From NCBI GenBank assembly GCA_963780795.1, contig CAWADH010000005.1, forward strand, positions 372,001 to 436,000: a DNA stretch of 64,000 bases, given 5' to 3'. The translations under genes and the position numbers were made by a program. The notes under the pieces are model-generated. The model was not told the origin of the DNA and did no database searches. It saw nothing but the letters and a program-made list of their open reading frames with translations. Source of the stretch: DATJGR01 sp963780795. GTDB taxonomy: Bacteria > Pseudomonadota > Gammaproteobacteria > Pseudomonadales > Azotimanducaceae. Shown one piece after another: positions 16,496 through 23,234 of this stretch; positions within the stretch are counted from its first letter, which is position 1; each line of letters opens with the position of its first letter.

Positions 16496-17539
16496 ATGGC
16501 TCAAGGTTTGCGAACGCTCGGCCGCTCCGGGCTCAAGGTGTCGCCGCTGTGTCTCGGCGCGATGAACTTCGGCAATGAACAGTTCGGCTGCGACGAGAAA
16601 GTGTCGATCGGCATCATCCATGCGTATCTGAACGCCGGGCACAACTTCATCGATACGGCAAACGTCTACTCGGGAACGAAATCGGAAACGATCGTCGGCA
16701 AAGCGGTGAAAGACCGCCGCCACTCGGTAGTGATCGCGACGAAAGCGTCCTCACCGCTCGGCGCCGGCCCGTTCGATTCCGGTTCCAGCCGCAAGCACGT
16801 GCTGAAGGCGTGCGAAGACAGTTTGCGCAGGCTCGACACCGACTACATCGACCTGTATCAGATGCACCGGTACGACGACGCGACGCCGCTCGAAGAAACG
16901 CTGAGCACGCTCAACGACCTCGTGCGGCAGGGCAAAGTGCGCTACATCGGCGTATCTAACTGGACCGCCTCACAGATCGTCGAAGCGTGTCTGACCATCG
17001 CGGCGAAGGGTTGGGAACCGCTGGTGAGCCTGCAGCCGCAGTACAGCATTCTGACGCGCGACATCGAAGTGGAGATTCTGCCGGCGTGCCAGAAGTTCGG
17101 CCTCGGCGTCATCCCATGGAGCCCGCTCGGCGGCGGCATGCTCACCGGCAAATACAAGGCGAACGAAGAGCCGCAACAGGGCACCCGTTTTGCGGCACCG
17201 GGTCCGTTCCAGCAGGTGTGGCGCACGCGTGCACTGAACGAACGCAATCACGCGATCGTCTCGGTGGTGCTCGAGGAAGCCGGCAAGCTCGACGTTTCGC
17301 CGATCGCGCTGGCGCTGGCGTGGAACCTCGCGCGCCCTGGCATCGTCTCGCCGATCATCGGGCCGAAGAACGAGCAGCAGCTGAAGGACAATCTGGCCGC
17401 GCTCGACGTGACGCTGCCGGCCGATACCATCGAACGCATCGATGCCGCGAGCGAACCGCACCTGCCGTATCCGCACGATTTCATGAAGATGGCGCGGCAG
17501 CTCACCGCCATGATGGTGGCGCAGAACGCCAAGCGTTGA
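16496..17539 (+). CDS. Aldo/keto reductase
   Basis: 347 aa, (beta/alpha)8 barrel NAD(P)H-dependent reductase. Catalytic tetrad parts are visible: NFIDTANVYSG with Asp and Tyr, VVIATKAS with Lys and YQMHRYD with His. The YIGVSNWTASQI, PWSPLGGGMLTGKY and C-terminal GPKNEQQLKDNL motifs place it in the YajO/Gcy-like AKR group. An AAGGAG sequence precedes the ATG. It may reduce aldehydes generated by oxidative stress. The next gene, a GST, begins 38 bases later on the same strand and is probably cotranscribed. Confidence 0.93.
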   Translation: MAQGLRTLGRSGLKVSPLCLGAMNFGNEQFGCDEKVSIGIIHAYLNAGHNFIDTANVYSGTKSETIVGKAVKDRRHSVVIATKASSPLGAGPFDSGSSRKHVLKACEDSLRRLDTDYIDLYQMHRYDDATPLEETLSTLNDLVRQGKVRYIGVSNWTASQIVEACLTIAAKGWEPLVSLQPQYSILTRDIEVEILPACQKFGLGVIPWSPLGGGMLTGKYKANEEPQQGTRFAAPGPFQQVWRTRALNERNHAIVSVVLEEAGKLDVSPIALALAWNLARPGIVSPIIGPKNEQQLKDNLAALDVTLPADTIERIDAASEPHLPYPHDFMKMARQLTAMMVAQNAKR

Positions 17540-17577
17540 CTGACGAATAGTTAACGGGCAAACAGAGGGGTGAGGCG

Positions 17578-18255
17578 GTGGCCGGTTCCAAGCCGCGCAT
17601 CATCTACTTCGACATTCGCGGGCGCGCCGAAGCGATCCGGCTGATGTTCGAAGAACTCGGCGTTGCTTACGACGAGCAGCGGTTGCGCAGCAGCGCGCAG
17701 TGGAAGGCGATGAAACCGCAGACGCCTTTCGGCGCACTGCCGATCTACGAGGAAGGCGGTCTGCGGTTCGCCCAGACGCAGGCGATCTATCGCCACATCG
17801 CCCGCACCCACGGTCTCTATGGCCGAGACGAGCGGGAACGGATCGAGTGCGACGTGGGCGCGGAAGCGATCGACGAAGCAATCGAGAACCTCTGGCGGCT
17901 GTACTGGGAAGCGGACTACAAGGACAAGCTCGAAGGCTTCGAACGCGGTCCGCTGGCGGAAACGCTGCTCGATCTCGAACGCTGGTTCACGCGAGCGTCA
18001 CCGTCGCCGACGCATTGGGTGGGCGACGTGCTGACGTACGTCGATTTCGTTGCCTACCGCTACCTCGACGAGATCGACGCGCTGTTTCCCGCCGCGCTGG
18101 CCGCGCGACCGCTGCTGTTCGCTTTCCATCGCGCGTTCCAGGCGCGACCGCGAATCGCCGCCTACATCGCGTCGGGCCGGCGGCCCGCCGCGTTCGGCAT
18201 CGTGATCGACGGCGTGAAGATGGATCCGCGGGTTTCACCTGTAGCGAACGTTTGA
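17578..18255 (+). CDS. Glutathione S-transferase family protein (sigma/pi-like)
   Basis: 225 aa from a GTG start with AGAGGGG upstream. The thioredoxin-like domain opens RIIYFDIRGRAEAIRLMFEE, where Tyr at about residue 10 is the candidate glutathione-activating residue, as in alpha/mu/pi/sigma GSTs that are rare in bacteria. PFGALPIYEEGG supplies the cis-proline and LRFAQTQAIYRHIAR the gamma-glutamyl site. The all-helical C-terminal domain starts at about residue 85. It conjugates or reduces small electrophiles in the cytoplasm. A 14-bp stem-loop and two palindromic repeats follow its stop. Confidence 0.92.
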   Translation: MAGSKPRIIYFDIRGRAEAIRLMFEELGVAYDEQRLRSSAQWKAMKPQTPFGALPIYEEGGLRFAQTQAIYRHIARTHGLYGRDERERIECDVGAEAIDEAIENLWRLYWEADYKDKLEGFERGPLAETLLDLERWFTRASPSPTHWVGDVLTYVDFVAYRYLDEIDALFPAALAARPLLFAFHRAFQARPRIAAYIASGRRPAAFGIVIDGVKMDPRVSPVANV

Positions 18256-18293
18256 GTCAGTGACCGTGGTGCGATTTCAGCCGGGTTGGGCGC

Positions 18294-18343
18294 CGGGTGA
18301 TCGGTGCTCCGGGCGTGTGATGCGCCTCCGCACCGATCACCCG
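18294..18343. terminator. Perfect 14-bp stem-loop between convergent genes
   Basis: CGGGTGATCGGTGC at 18294-18307 is repeated as its exact complement at 18330-18343, with a 22-base loop that can itself pair (GGCG with CGCC). It lies 38 bases after the GST stop and about 180 bases before the end of the minus-strand NTF2 gene. There is no T-run, so it is a candidate bidirectional transcription terminator or RNA-stabilising hairpin rather than a classic Rho-independent terminator. Confidence 0.55.
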
Positions 18344-18385
18344 TCACCTTTCCACCTCGAACGTCGCGCCTTCGTTCCGGGATTG

Positions 18386-18426
18386 AATAAGTGCACGCCG
18401 GTGCCTGGCACCGGTGGTGACTTATT
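18386..18426. repeat. Palindromic intergenic repeat, copy A1
   Basis: Two nested inverted repeats: outer AATAAGT (18386-18392) with ACTTATT (18420-18426), inner CCGGTGCC-T-GGCACCGG centred at about 18406. The same design recurs at 18428, 50122, 50174 and 57384. Confidence 0.85.
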
Positions 18427-18427
18427 C

Positions 18428-18469
18428 GATGTGCAAAAGCGGGTGCCTGGCACCGTCAGTGACTTGTTG
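18428..18469. repeat. Palindromic intergenic repeat, copy A2 (degenerate arms)
   Basis: Adjacent to copy A1. The core GGTGCCTGGCACC is intact, and the right arm reads GTGACTTGTT instead of GTGACTTATT. The left arm (GATGTGCAAAAG) has diverged. No gene is seen in the rest of 18256-18523. Confidence 0.7.
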
Positions 18470-18523
18470 GTGGAATGTGAATGTACGGTTCTTCCGAGCA
18501 TGTCGGATCGTTCGCGAGTGCGC

Positions 18524-18892
18524 TCACGCGCGCATCTGCGCCGGATCGTAGTAGAACCGCTCCGACGCGATCCGATCGCTGCGCCATGTCTGATGCGCGA
18601 GCTCCTCGATGCGCATCACCGTGTCGTCAGGTCGGGTGAACTCGAACACCCAGTGGATTACCACCTGGTCGCCGTTGATGAACACCGGATCGATCAGCTG
18701 GGTAACGACGCCTTTGTGCGCGGCCAGCACCTTGCGTTCCGATTCCATCAACGCGGCGCGCGGACCGCGCGGCGGACTCAGGTTCTCCTGCATCGTGGCG
18801 TCGGTGTGATAGAACGCCTCGATCGCCTGTACGTGCTGGTTCGACAGCACACAGTCGACGAACTCCTGAACGCGATTTGCGGTTGGCATCAT
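18524..18892 (-). CDS. Nuclear transport factor 2 / SnoaL-like protein
   Basis: 122 aa, the right size for a single NTF2-like cone domain. The N-terminal helix NRVQEFVDCVLSNQHVQAIEAFYHTDATMQENL and the strands VVIHWVFEFTRPD and IEELAHQTWRSDRIASERFYYD fit the SnoaL/DUF4440-like group. Such proteins are small-molecule isomerases, hydrolases or binding subunits; no catalytic residue can be assigned. GAGGAATCC precedes the double ATG. It lies eight bases after the stop of the small membrane protein gene, forming a two-gene unit whose promoter faces the TetR operator region. Confidence 0.85.
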   Translation of the reverse strand: MMPTANRVQEFVDCVLSNQHVQAIEAFYHTDATMQENLSPPRGPRAALMESERKVLAAHKGVVTQLIDPVFINGDQVVIHWVFEFTRPDDTVMRIEELAHQTWRSDRIASERFYYDPAQMRA

Positions 18893-18899
18893 GGATTCC

Positions 18900-19295
18900 T
18901 CAGGTGGTGGAAGGTTTGCACGCGAGCATCACCGCCGCCAGCGACACCACCAGTGCGACCGAGCCGCTCATCGTGAGTGCCGCAGCAAGCAGAGACGCTG
19001 CGCGATGAACGGACTCGCTGCCCGCGGGATAGGTCGCCGACAGCATCAATCCGGCGCCGATCGCATACAGCGAAACGGCGAGCAGTCCCGCCCACATCGC
19101 GGCCAATCGCCCGAACGACAGCTTCGGCCACAACAGACCCACTGCGATCAGAAACGTGCCGGAACCGAGCGCTGCCGCATGCGCGCCGCGCGCCACGTCC
19201 ACCCGCTCGAAAACCGGAATGGCGAAACCCTGCAGCAGCGCGAGAAAGAACAGCACCAGACCGGCAAGGCATAATCTGTGTTCGATACGCGACAT
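18900..19295 (-). CDS. Small four-helix membrane protein, hydroxylaminobenzene mutase (HabB)-like
   Basis: 131 aa from an ATG preceded by CAGGAG. Four hydrophobic helices: LCLAGLVLFFLALLQGFAIP, GSGTFLIAVGLLWPKLSFG, MWAGLLAVSLYAIGAGLML and ALTMSGSVALVVSLAAVML. The GFAIPVFE...HAAALGSGTFLIAVGLLWP pattern resembles hydroxylaminobenzene mutases, which rearrange aryl hydroxylamines, but most homologs are of unknown function. It is divergent from a TetR repressor gene with paired operator-like palindromes in the 98-base gap, so it and the NTF2 gene are likely the repressor targets. Confidence 0.7.
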   Translation of the reverse strand: MSRIEHRLCLAGLVLFFLALLQGFAIPVFERVDVARGAHAAALGSGTFLIAVGLLWPKLSFGRLAAMWAGLLAVSLYAIGAGLMLSATYPAGSESVHRAASLLAAALTMSGSVALVVSLAAVMLACKPSTT

Positions 19296-19329
19296 CGGCG
19301 GAACTCCTGAACTTCGTTTCGGGTAACAT

Positions 19330-19367
19330 ACCGACTTATGGTCTGTATTTACCGTCCGATAGTCGGT
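19330..19367. promoter_or_regulatory. Tandem TetR operator candidates
   Basis: Two 17-bp near-palindromes spaced 21 bp: ACCGAC-N5-GTCTGT at 19330-19346 and ACCGTC-N5-GTCGGT at 19351-19367. Outermost halves ACCGACT and AGTCGGT are exact complements. They lie between the start of the minus-strand membrane gene (19295) and the tetR-like start (19394). Confidence 0.65.
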
Positions 19368-19393
19368 TTTGTCAACCAGTCGAGGTAGACGAT

Positions 19394-19990
19394 GTGGTGA
19401 ACCAGGCGCAACGCAGAGAAGCGACGATCGCCGCGATACTGCGCGTGGCGCGCGCGCTGTTCGGCAAACGCGGCTTCGCGGCGACCAGCATCGACCGGAT
19501 CGCCGCCGACTCCGGGCTCGCGAAGGGCGCCGTCTACCATCACTTCGCATCGAAAGAGGTGTTGTTCACCGCGGTGCTGGAGGCGGTGCAGGCCGACGTC
19601 GCTAAATCACCCGCGCCCGCTTCGGCCGCACGACTGACCGATCCGCTCGATCAGATCGCCGCGGGAGTTCTGCATTATCTGCTGGCCACCAACGAGCCCG
19701 ACACGCGTCGCATTCTGCTGATCGACGGACCCACGGTGATCGGCTGGCAGAAGTGGCGTGAAATCGACGCCCGCATCTTCGGCGCCGGGGCGAAAGCGGC
19801 TATCTCGCACGCACTGGGTCCGAACGCCAAGCCCGCGCGCATCGACGCCATCGTTCATCTGTTGATGGGCTCCGTCACCGAAGCAGCGCTCGTTTGCGCG
19901 AGTTCGCCGCGGCCGAAGGCGCAAGCGCGCGCTTTTTCGGCGGAGCTTCGCGCGATGCTGGAAGGCGTGCGCGGCGCCGAAGTCTCCTAG
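19394..19990 (+). CDS. TetR/AcrR family transcriptional regulator
   Basis: 198 aa from a GTG start with CGAGG eight bases upstream; the long upstream open frame lies over the divergent membrane gene and is not coding. The helix-turn-helix covers about residues 8-54 (ILRVARALFGKRGFAATSIDRIAADSGLAKGAVYHHFASKE in two stretches). The C-terminal ligand domain contains RRILLIDGPTVIGWQKWREID, typical of the TetR_C group found in many proteobacterial regulators. It probably represses itself and the divergent HabB-like/NTF2 pair through the palindromes at 19330-19367. The GST gene downstream is convergent. Confidence 0.92.
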   Translation: MVNQAQRREATIAAILRVARALFGKRGFAATSIDRIAADSGLAKGAVYHHFASKEVLFTAVLEAVQADVAKSPAPASAARLTDPLDQIAAGVLHYLLATNEPDTRRILLIDGPTVIGWQKWREIDARIFGAGAKAAISHALGPNAKPARIDAIVHLLMGSVTEAALVCASSPRPKAQARAFSAELRAMLEGVRGAEVS

Positions 19991-19997
19991 AGCGAAG

Positions 19998-20609
19998 TTA
20001 CGGAAAGTCGCGCAGCTTTACCCACGAGTCGCGCGACACGCAGCGCCTCAACCAGCCCGTCAGCGCCGGCAGGTCGTGCTCGGCCGGATCGAGATTGCCG
20101 TCGATGCGCTCCCTTTCGTTCGGCTGGCAGATCGTCGCCGCGACGTTCAGGTCGGCGAACGTGAACGCGTCGCCCAGCAGGTAGCTTCGCCCGGTCAGCG
20201 CCGCATCGAGGATGCGCAGAGTGGCGAGGCGTTCGCGTTGCACCACCTCCAACTGTTCGGCATCGCGCGAGCGCCAGACCTTCTGCCAATCGCGCCGATC
20301 CATTTCGGCCTGCACCCAGAAGCTCCACTGATACACCCGCGCGCGATCGCGTACGGCGTCGGGCCATAGCGGCCCGCCGTAGGCATCGGCCAGATACAGA
20401 TTGATCGCCATCGACTCCCACACGACTACGCCGTCGTCGTCGAGCACCGGCACGCGCGCGTTGGGATTGAGCTTGCGCAGCGCGTCCCGATCCGCCGCCG
20501 TGATGCCGTGCTGGAACAGCGGCACGTGCGTGTAAGAGAGACCGAGTTCCTCGAGCGCGATCATTGAGCGGCTGGCGCGCGATTTCGATGTGCCGTAAAG
20601 CGTGATCAT
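19998..20609 (-). CDS. Glutathione S-transferase family protein
   Basis: 203 aa starting MITLYGTSKSRASRSMIALEELGL; Ser at about residue 8-9 is the candidate activating residue. NPNARVPVLDDDGVVVWESMAINLYLADAYG is the thioredoxin half with the cis-Pro and the Glu-Ser pair for glutathione; the helical half follows from about 85 with LLGDAFTFADLNVAAT. It groups with bacterial beta/nu-like GSTs rather than the sigma-like copy at 17578. It is the only one of the four GST genes with no palindromic repeat behind it; its stop lies 7 bases from the convergent tetR-like gene. Confidence 0.92.
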   Translation of the reverse strand: MITLYGTSKSRASRSMIALEELGLSYTHVPLFQHGITAADRDALRKLNPNARVPVLDDDGVVVWESMAINLYLADAYGGPLWPDAVRDRARVYQWSFWVQAEMDRRDWQKVWRSRDAEQLEVVQRERLATLRILDAALTGRSYLLGDAFTFADLNVAATICQPNERERIDGNLDPAEHDLPALTGWLRRCVSRDSWVKLRDFP

Positions 20610-20626
20610 GACGTCCGTCGAAAACC

Positions 20627-21355
20627 TCAGTCGGATACCGCGTCCGCCAACGCGCGCAGCAGCCCGGCGCCGTCGCCGCGCCACGCGCTGCCGTGCATGC
20701 ACCCGAGCAGCGCGGGTTGCGTCGCCGCCAGTCGTTCGAGATGGCCGCGCGCCTGTTTGGTATGCGCGAAATAGTCGAGCTGCTGCCGGAAAGCTTCGCT
20801 CGGGCCGAGGATGTCGGCTTCCGTCACCGGAGGATGCTCTGCGCCGGGTTGTGTGAACAGATCGCCGCACAGCAGCGTGCGCGTGCGTTCCTCGGCGAGA
20901 AATCCACACTCCCACGCGTGCGGCAGATGCGGCGTGTCGAACCAGCGCACCGCGTGCGTGCCGAGCGTCAGCAGTTCGCCGTCGGCCATCACGCGTGGCG
21001 CCCGGTCCGCGATGTCGCCGATCGACGTCATCGCCGCAATGTTGCCGCACAGCGGCACGGACTGTGGTGCGACTGCAAGCCACTCGTTCAACGCGCCGCA
21101 TTCGTCGGCCTCGAAGTGCGAGAACGACACGTAGCGCAGACGCTGCACCGGCATCACGCTCGCCATCGCTTCGCGCACCAGCGGGAACATCCGCCGCGGG
21201 CCGGTGTGAAACAGCAGCGGCGCGTCGTCGACGATCAGATACTGATTGAACGAGAACCCGCCGACGCCGGCGTTTGTCACCGGCGTGTTGATGCGATAGA
21301 TGCGATCGGCCACTTCGTGGATATTCGTTCCCGATTGGGCGTTCGTGATGCTCAC
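20627..21355 (-). CDS. Metallo-beta-lactamase fold protein, ODP (flavodiiron-like) type
   Basis: 242 aa from a GTG whose TGA overlap with the carbonic anhydrase gene fixes the start. The metal motif is SHFEADECG with His80, Glu82 and Asp84; further candidate ligands are His146, Asp165 in CGDLF and His in GCMHG near 225. The H-x-E-x-D form is that of flavodiiron proteins and stand-alone oxygen-binding di-iron (ODP) sensors, where the next residue is normally His; here it is Glu85. There is no flavodoxin domain. It may bind O2 or NO, or hydrolyse a small molecule. It is cotranslated with carbonic anhydrase. Confidence 0.82.
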   Translation of the reverse strand: MSITNAQSGTNIHEVADRIYRINTPVTNAGVGGFSFNQYLIVDDAPLLFHTGPRRMFPLVREAMASVMPVQRLRYVSFSHFEADECGALNEWLAVAPQSVPLCGNIAAMTSIGDIADRAPRVMADGELLTLGTHAVRWFDTPHLPHAWECGFLAEERTRTLLCGDLFTQPGAEHPPVTEADILGPSEAFRQQLDYFAHTKQARGHLERLAATQPALLGCMHGSAWRGDGAGLLRALADAVSD

Positions 21356-21993
21356 GTCTGCTTCCTCGGCGGCGCGTTGACGTAGTCGAAGAATTCGACC
21401 ACGCCGGTTTCCAGCGAGTATTCGGCGCCGACCACGCGCAACCCTTCGTTGCGGATCAGCTGCTCGAGGATCTCGGAGCCGTGTCTCAGGTGATCCACCG
21501 ACGCGCCGACGTTGGCGCGTACCGCGTGCTTCACCAGCACGTTCAGGTCGTTGCGAAGCTCTGTACGCATCAACACTTCCACAGAGGGGCGGATGCGGTC
21601 GACGATCGAACTGAGGTTCTTCGACTGGTTCTCGGCCGGCTGCTGCAGCTCTTCGAGCGTCGCCAGAATCGCGCCGCACTGCGAATGTCCGAGCACCACG
21701 ACGAGCCGCGTGCCGAAGCGCGACGCCGCGAACTCGACGCTGCCCACCTGCGACGGCGCGACGATGTTGCCGGCCACGCGGATGACGAACAGATCGCCGA
21801 GCCCCTGATCGAATACGATTTCGGCCGGCACCCGCGCATCTGAACACCCGAGGATGATCGCGAACGGCATCTGGTCGGCCGGCAACGCGTCGCGCCGCGG
21901 TTGCGTCGCCGGCACGGTGCCGCCCTCGATGTTCGCGGCAAAACGCCGGTTGCCTTCGCGCAGACGATCCAGTGCTTCCTGAGCCGAAACCAT
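21352..21993 (-). CDS. Beta-class carbonic anhydrase
   Basis: 213 aa. Zinc ligands Cys50, His103 and Cys106 with the Asp52-Arg54 dyad are all present (LGCSDARVPAEIVFD and VLGHSQCGAI), so it should interconvert CO2 and bicarbonate in the cytoplasm. The GLGDLFVIRVAGNIV segment is typical of the clade that differs from E. coli Can. The last four bases overlap the GTG of the ODP-type protein gene downstream. A fused or coupled C-terminal partner is unusual for this enzyme. It lies 24 bases from the porin gene stop, so it may be the distal end of a longer transcript. Confidence 0.94.
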   Translation of the reverse strand: MVSAQEALDRLREGNRRFAANIEGGTVPATQPRRDALPADQMPFAIILGCSDARVPAEIVFDQGLGDLFVIRVAGNIVAPSQVGSVEFAASRFGTRLVVVLGHSQCGAILATLEELQQPAENQSKNLSSIVDRIRPSVEVLMRTELRNDLNVLVKHAVRANVGASVDHLRHGSEILEQLIRNEGLRVVGAEYSLETGVVEFFDYVNAPPRKQT

Positions 21994-22016
21994 GTGTGTC
22001 CTCTATACGACAGGAG

Positions 22017-23234
22017 CTATAGCCAGAGTACGAACTGCGCCGCGAACAGATGTTCGCCGTCGATCTCCCGTCCGGCCTGATTCGAGAGACTGTACTGCGC
22101 CTTCACCTCGAGATGCGCAGTGTGTCGATAACCGAGCGCCAGATCGAGCCTGCGCATGTCGCGGTTCCACGATACGTCGGACCCCGGCGCATCGTCGAAC
22201 CACGACTGGTTCCAGCGCGCGCCCACCCACACCTGCGCGGTCGCTTTGTATCGCGCCTCGACGAATCCCGACAACCCTTCCACGTCGTCGACCACGGGCG
22301 TATGGAACTTCGCGTGCACCAGTTCGGCCCACAGCTGCAGCCGGCGATGCTCGTACGACGCATCGACACCGAACGTGGTCTGGTCGTAGTCGTCGACCTG
22401 CTTGCCGGCCGGCAGGGTCGGCTTCGCGTCATCCTGCAGATACGGTCCGCGGCTCGCCGATCCGCCGAACCACCACGCCTCTGCCGGATGCCAGCGCACG
22501 TGTCCGGTCACGCTCGGATCGGTTTCATAGCCGCCGCCGAAGATGTCCCACGTTTCCGGACGCGACGACAACGCCGCGTTCTTCACTTCGATGGTCATGT
22601 CGAGCGTATCGGTACCGGCCGACAGCGACGCGCCGCTCGTGTAAGACGCGCCCCAAACGATCGGCACCCAGTCGCGCTGCTTGTCCACCATGTTGCGTCG
22701 CGACGCGAACGCGGGCGGGCTCAACGGCGCGGTGCGATCGGTCATCGGCAGCACGTCTTCGTAGATCAACGGCGCGGTGATCATCGGGTTGTCCCACGCC
22801 AGATGGCGCGTGATCCAGCCGCCGAACGACGAAGCGAACTTGCCCACACGCAGGCTCAACCGGCCGGCCTCGGTGACGTGCGCTTCGACGAACAGTTCGT
22901 CGAGGCGAACGTCGCCGTGGCTCCTCTCCCCGGGATCGAGACCGCGATCGGCCGCTGCCTGCGCGTGCAGCACAAGCCACTCGTCGTAACCGACGTCGAG
23001 AAACGCGGCGATACGCGGCGCAACGTATTCGTCGTTGTCGGAGAACAGCAGACCCTGCGCCGGCTTGTCCTGCGCATAGAAGGTCACGTCGGACATCAGC
23101 GACAGGTCGGCCACCATCGCGCCATCGCGCGACGCGACCGTGAGTTTGCGATCGATGTCGTCGAGCACGTCCTGCGCGCACACACCGCCGGCGCAACCGA
23201 GCAGCGCGCTCGCGATCGCTTTACGGACAATCAC
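22017..23234 (-). CDS. Outer-membrane porin-like beta-barrel protein
   Basis: 405 aa from a GTG with AAGGAG upstream; the longer frame upstream overlaps the cyclase. A signal peptide (AIASALLGCAGGVCAQ) is followed by an acidic stretch LDDIDRKLTVASRDG and alternating-hydrophobic strands such as DVTFYAQ, LSLRVGKFASSFGG, LTIEVKN-like segments and YEHRRLQLWAELVHAKF, ending in the C-terminal aromatic residue pattern FAAQFVLWL. This is the layout of porins of 14-16 strands that admit small solutes. The four-base overlap with the cyclase gene, itself overlapping the cupredoxin gene, indicates one unit. Confidence 0.82.
   Translation of the reverse strand: MIVRKAIASALLGCAGGVCAQDVLDDIDRKLTVASRDGAMVADLSLMSDVTFYAQDKPAQGLLFSDNDEYVAPRIAAFLDVGYDEWLVLHAQAAADRGLDPGERSHGDVRLDELFVEAHVTEAGRLSLRVGKFASSFGGWITRHLAWDNPMITAPLIYEDVLPMTDRTAPLSPPAFASRRNMVDKQRDWVPIVWGASYTSGASLSAGTDTLDMTIEVKNAALSSRPETWDIFGGGYETDPSVTGHVRWHPAEAWWFGGSASRGPYLQDDAKPTLPAGKQVDDYDQTTFGVDASYEHRRLQLWAELVHAKFHTPVVDDVEGLSGFVEARYKATAQVWVGARWNQSWFDDAPGSDVSWNRDMRRLDLALGYRHTAHLEVKAQYSLSNQAGREIDGEHLFAAQFVLWL

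Noticed and set aside
18386..18469. CRISPR array
   Set aside because: Only two repeats, palindromic with arms, no spacer regularity, no cas genes.
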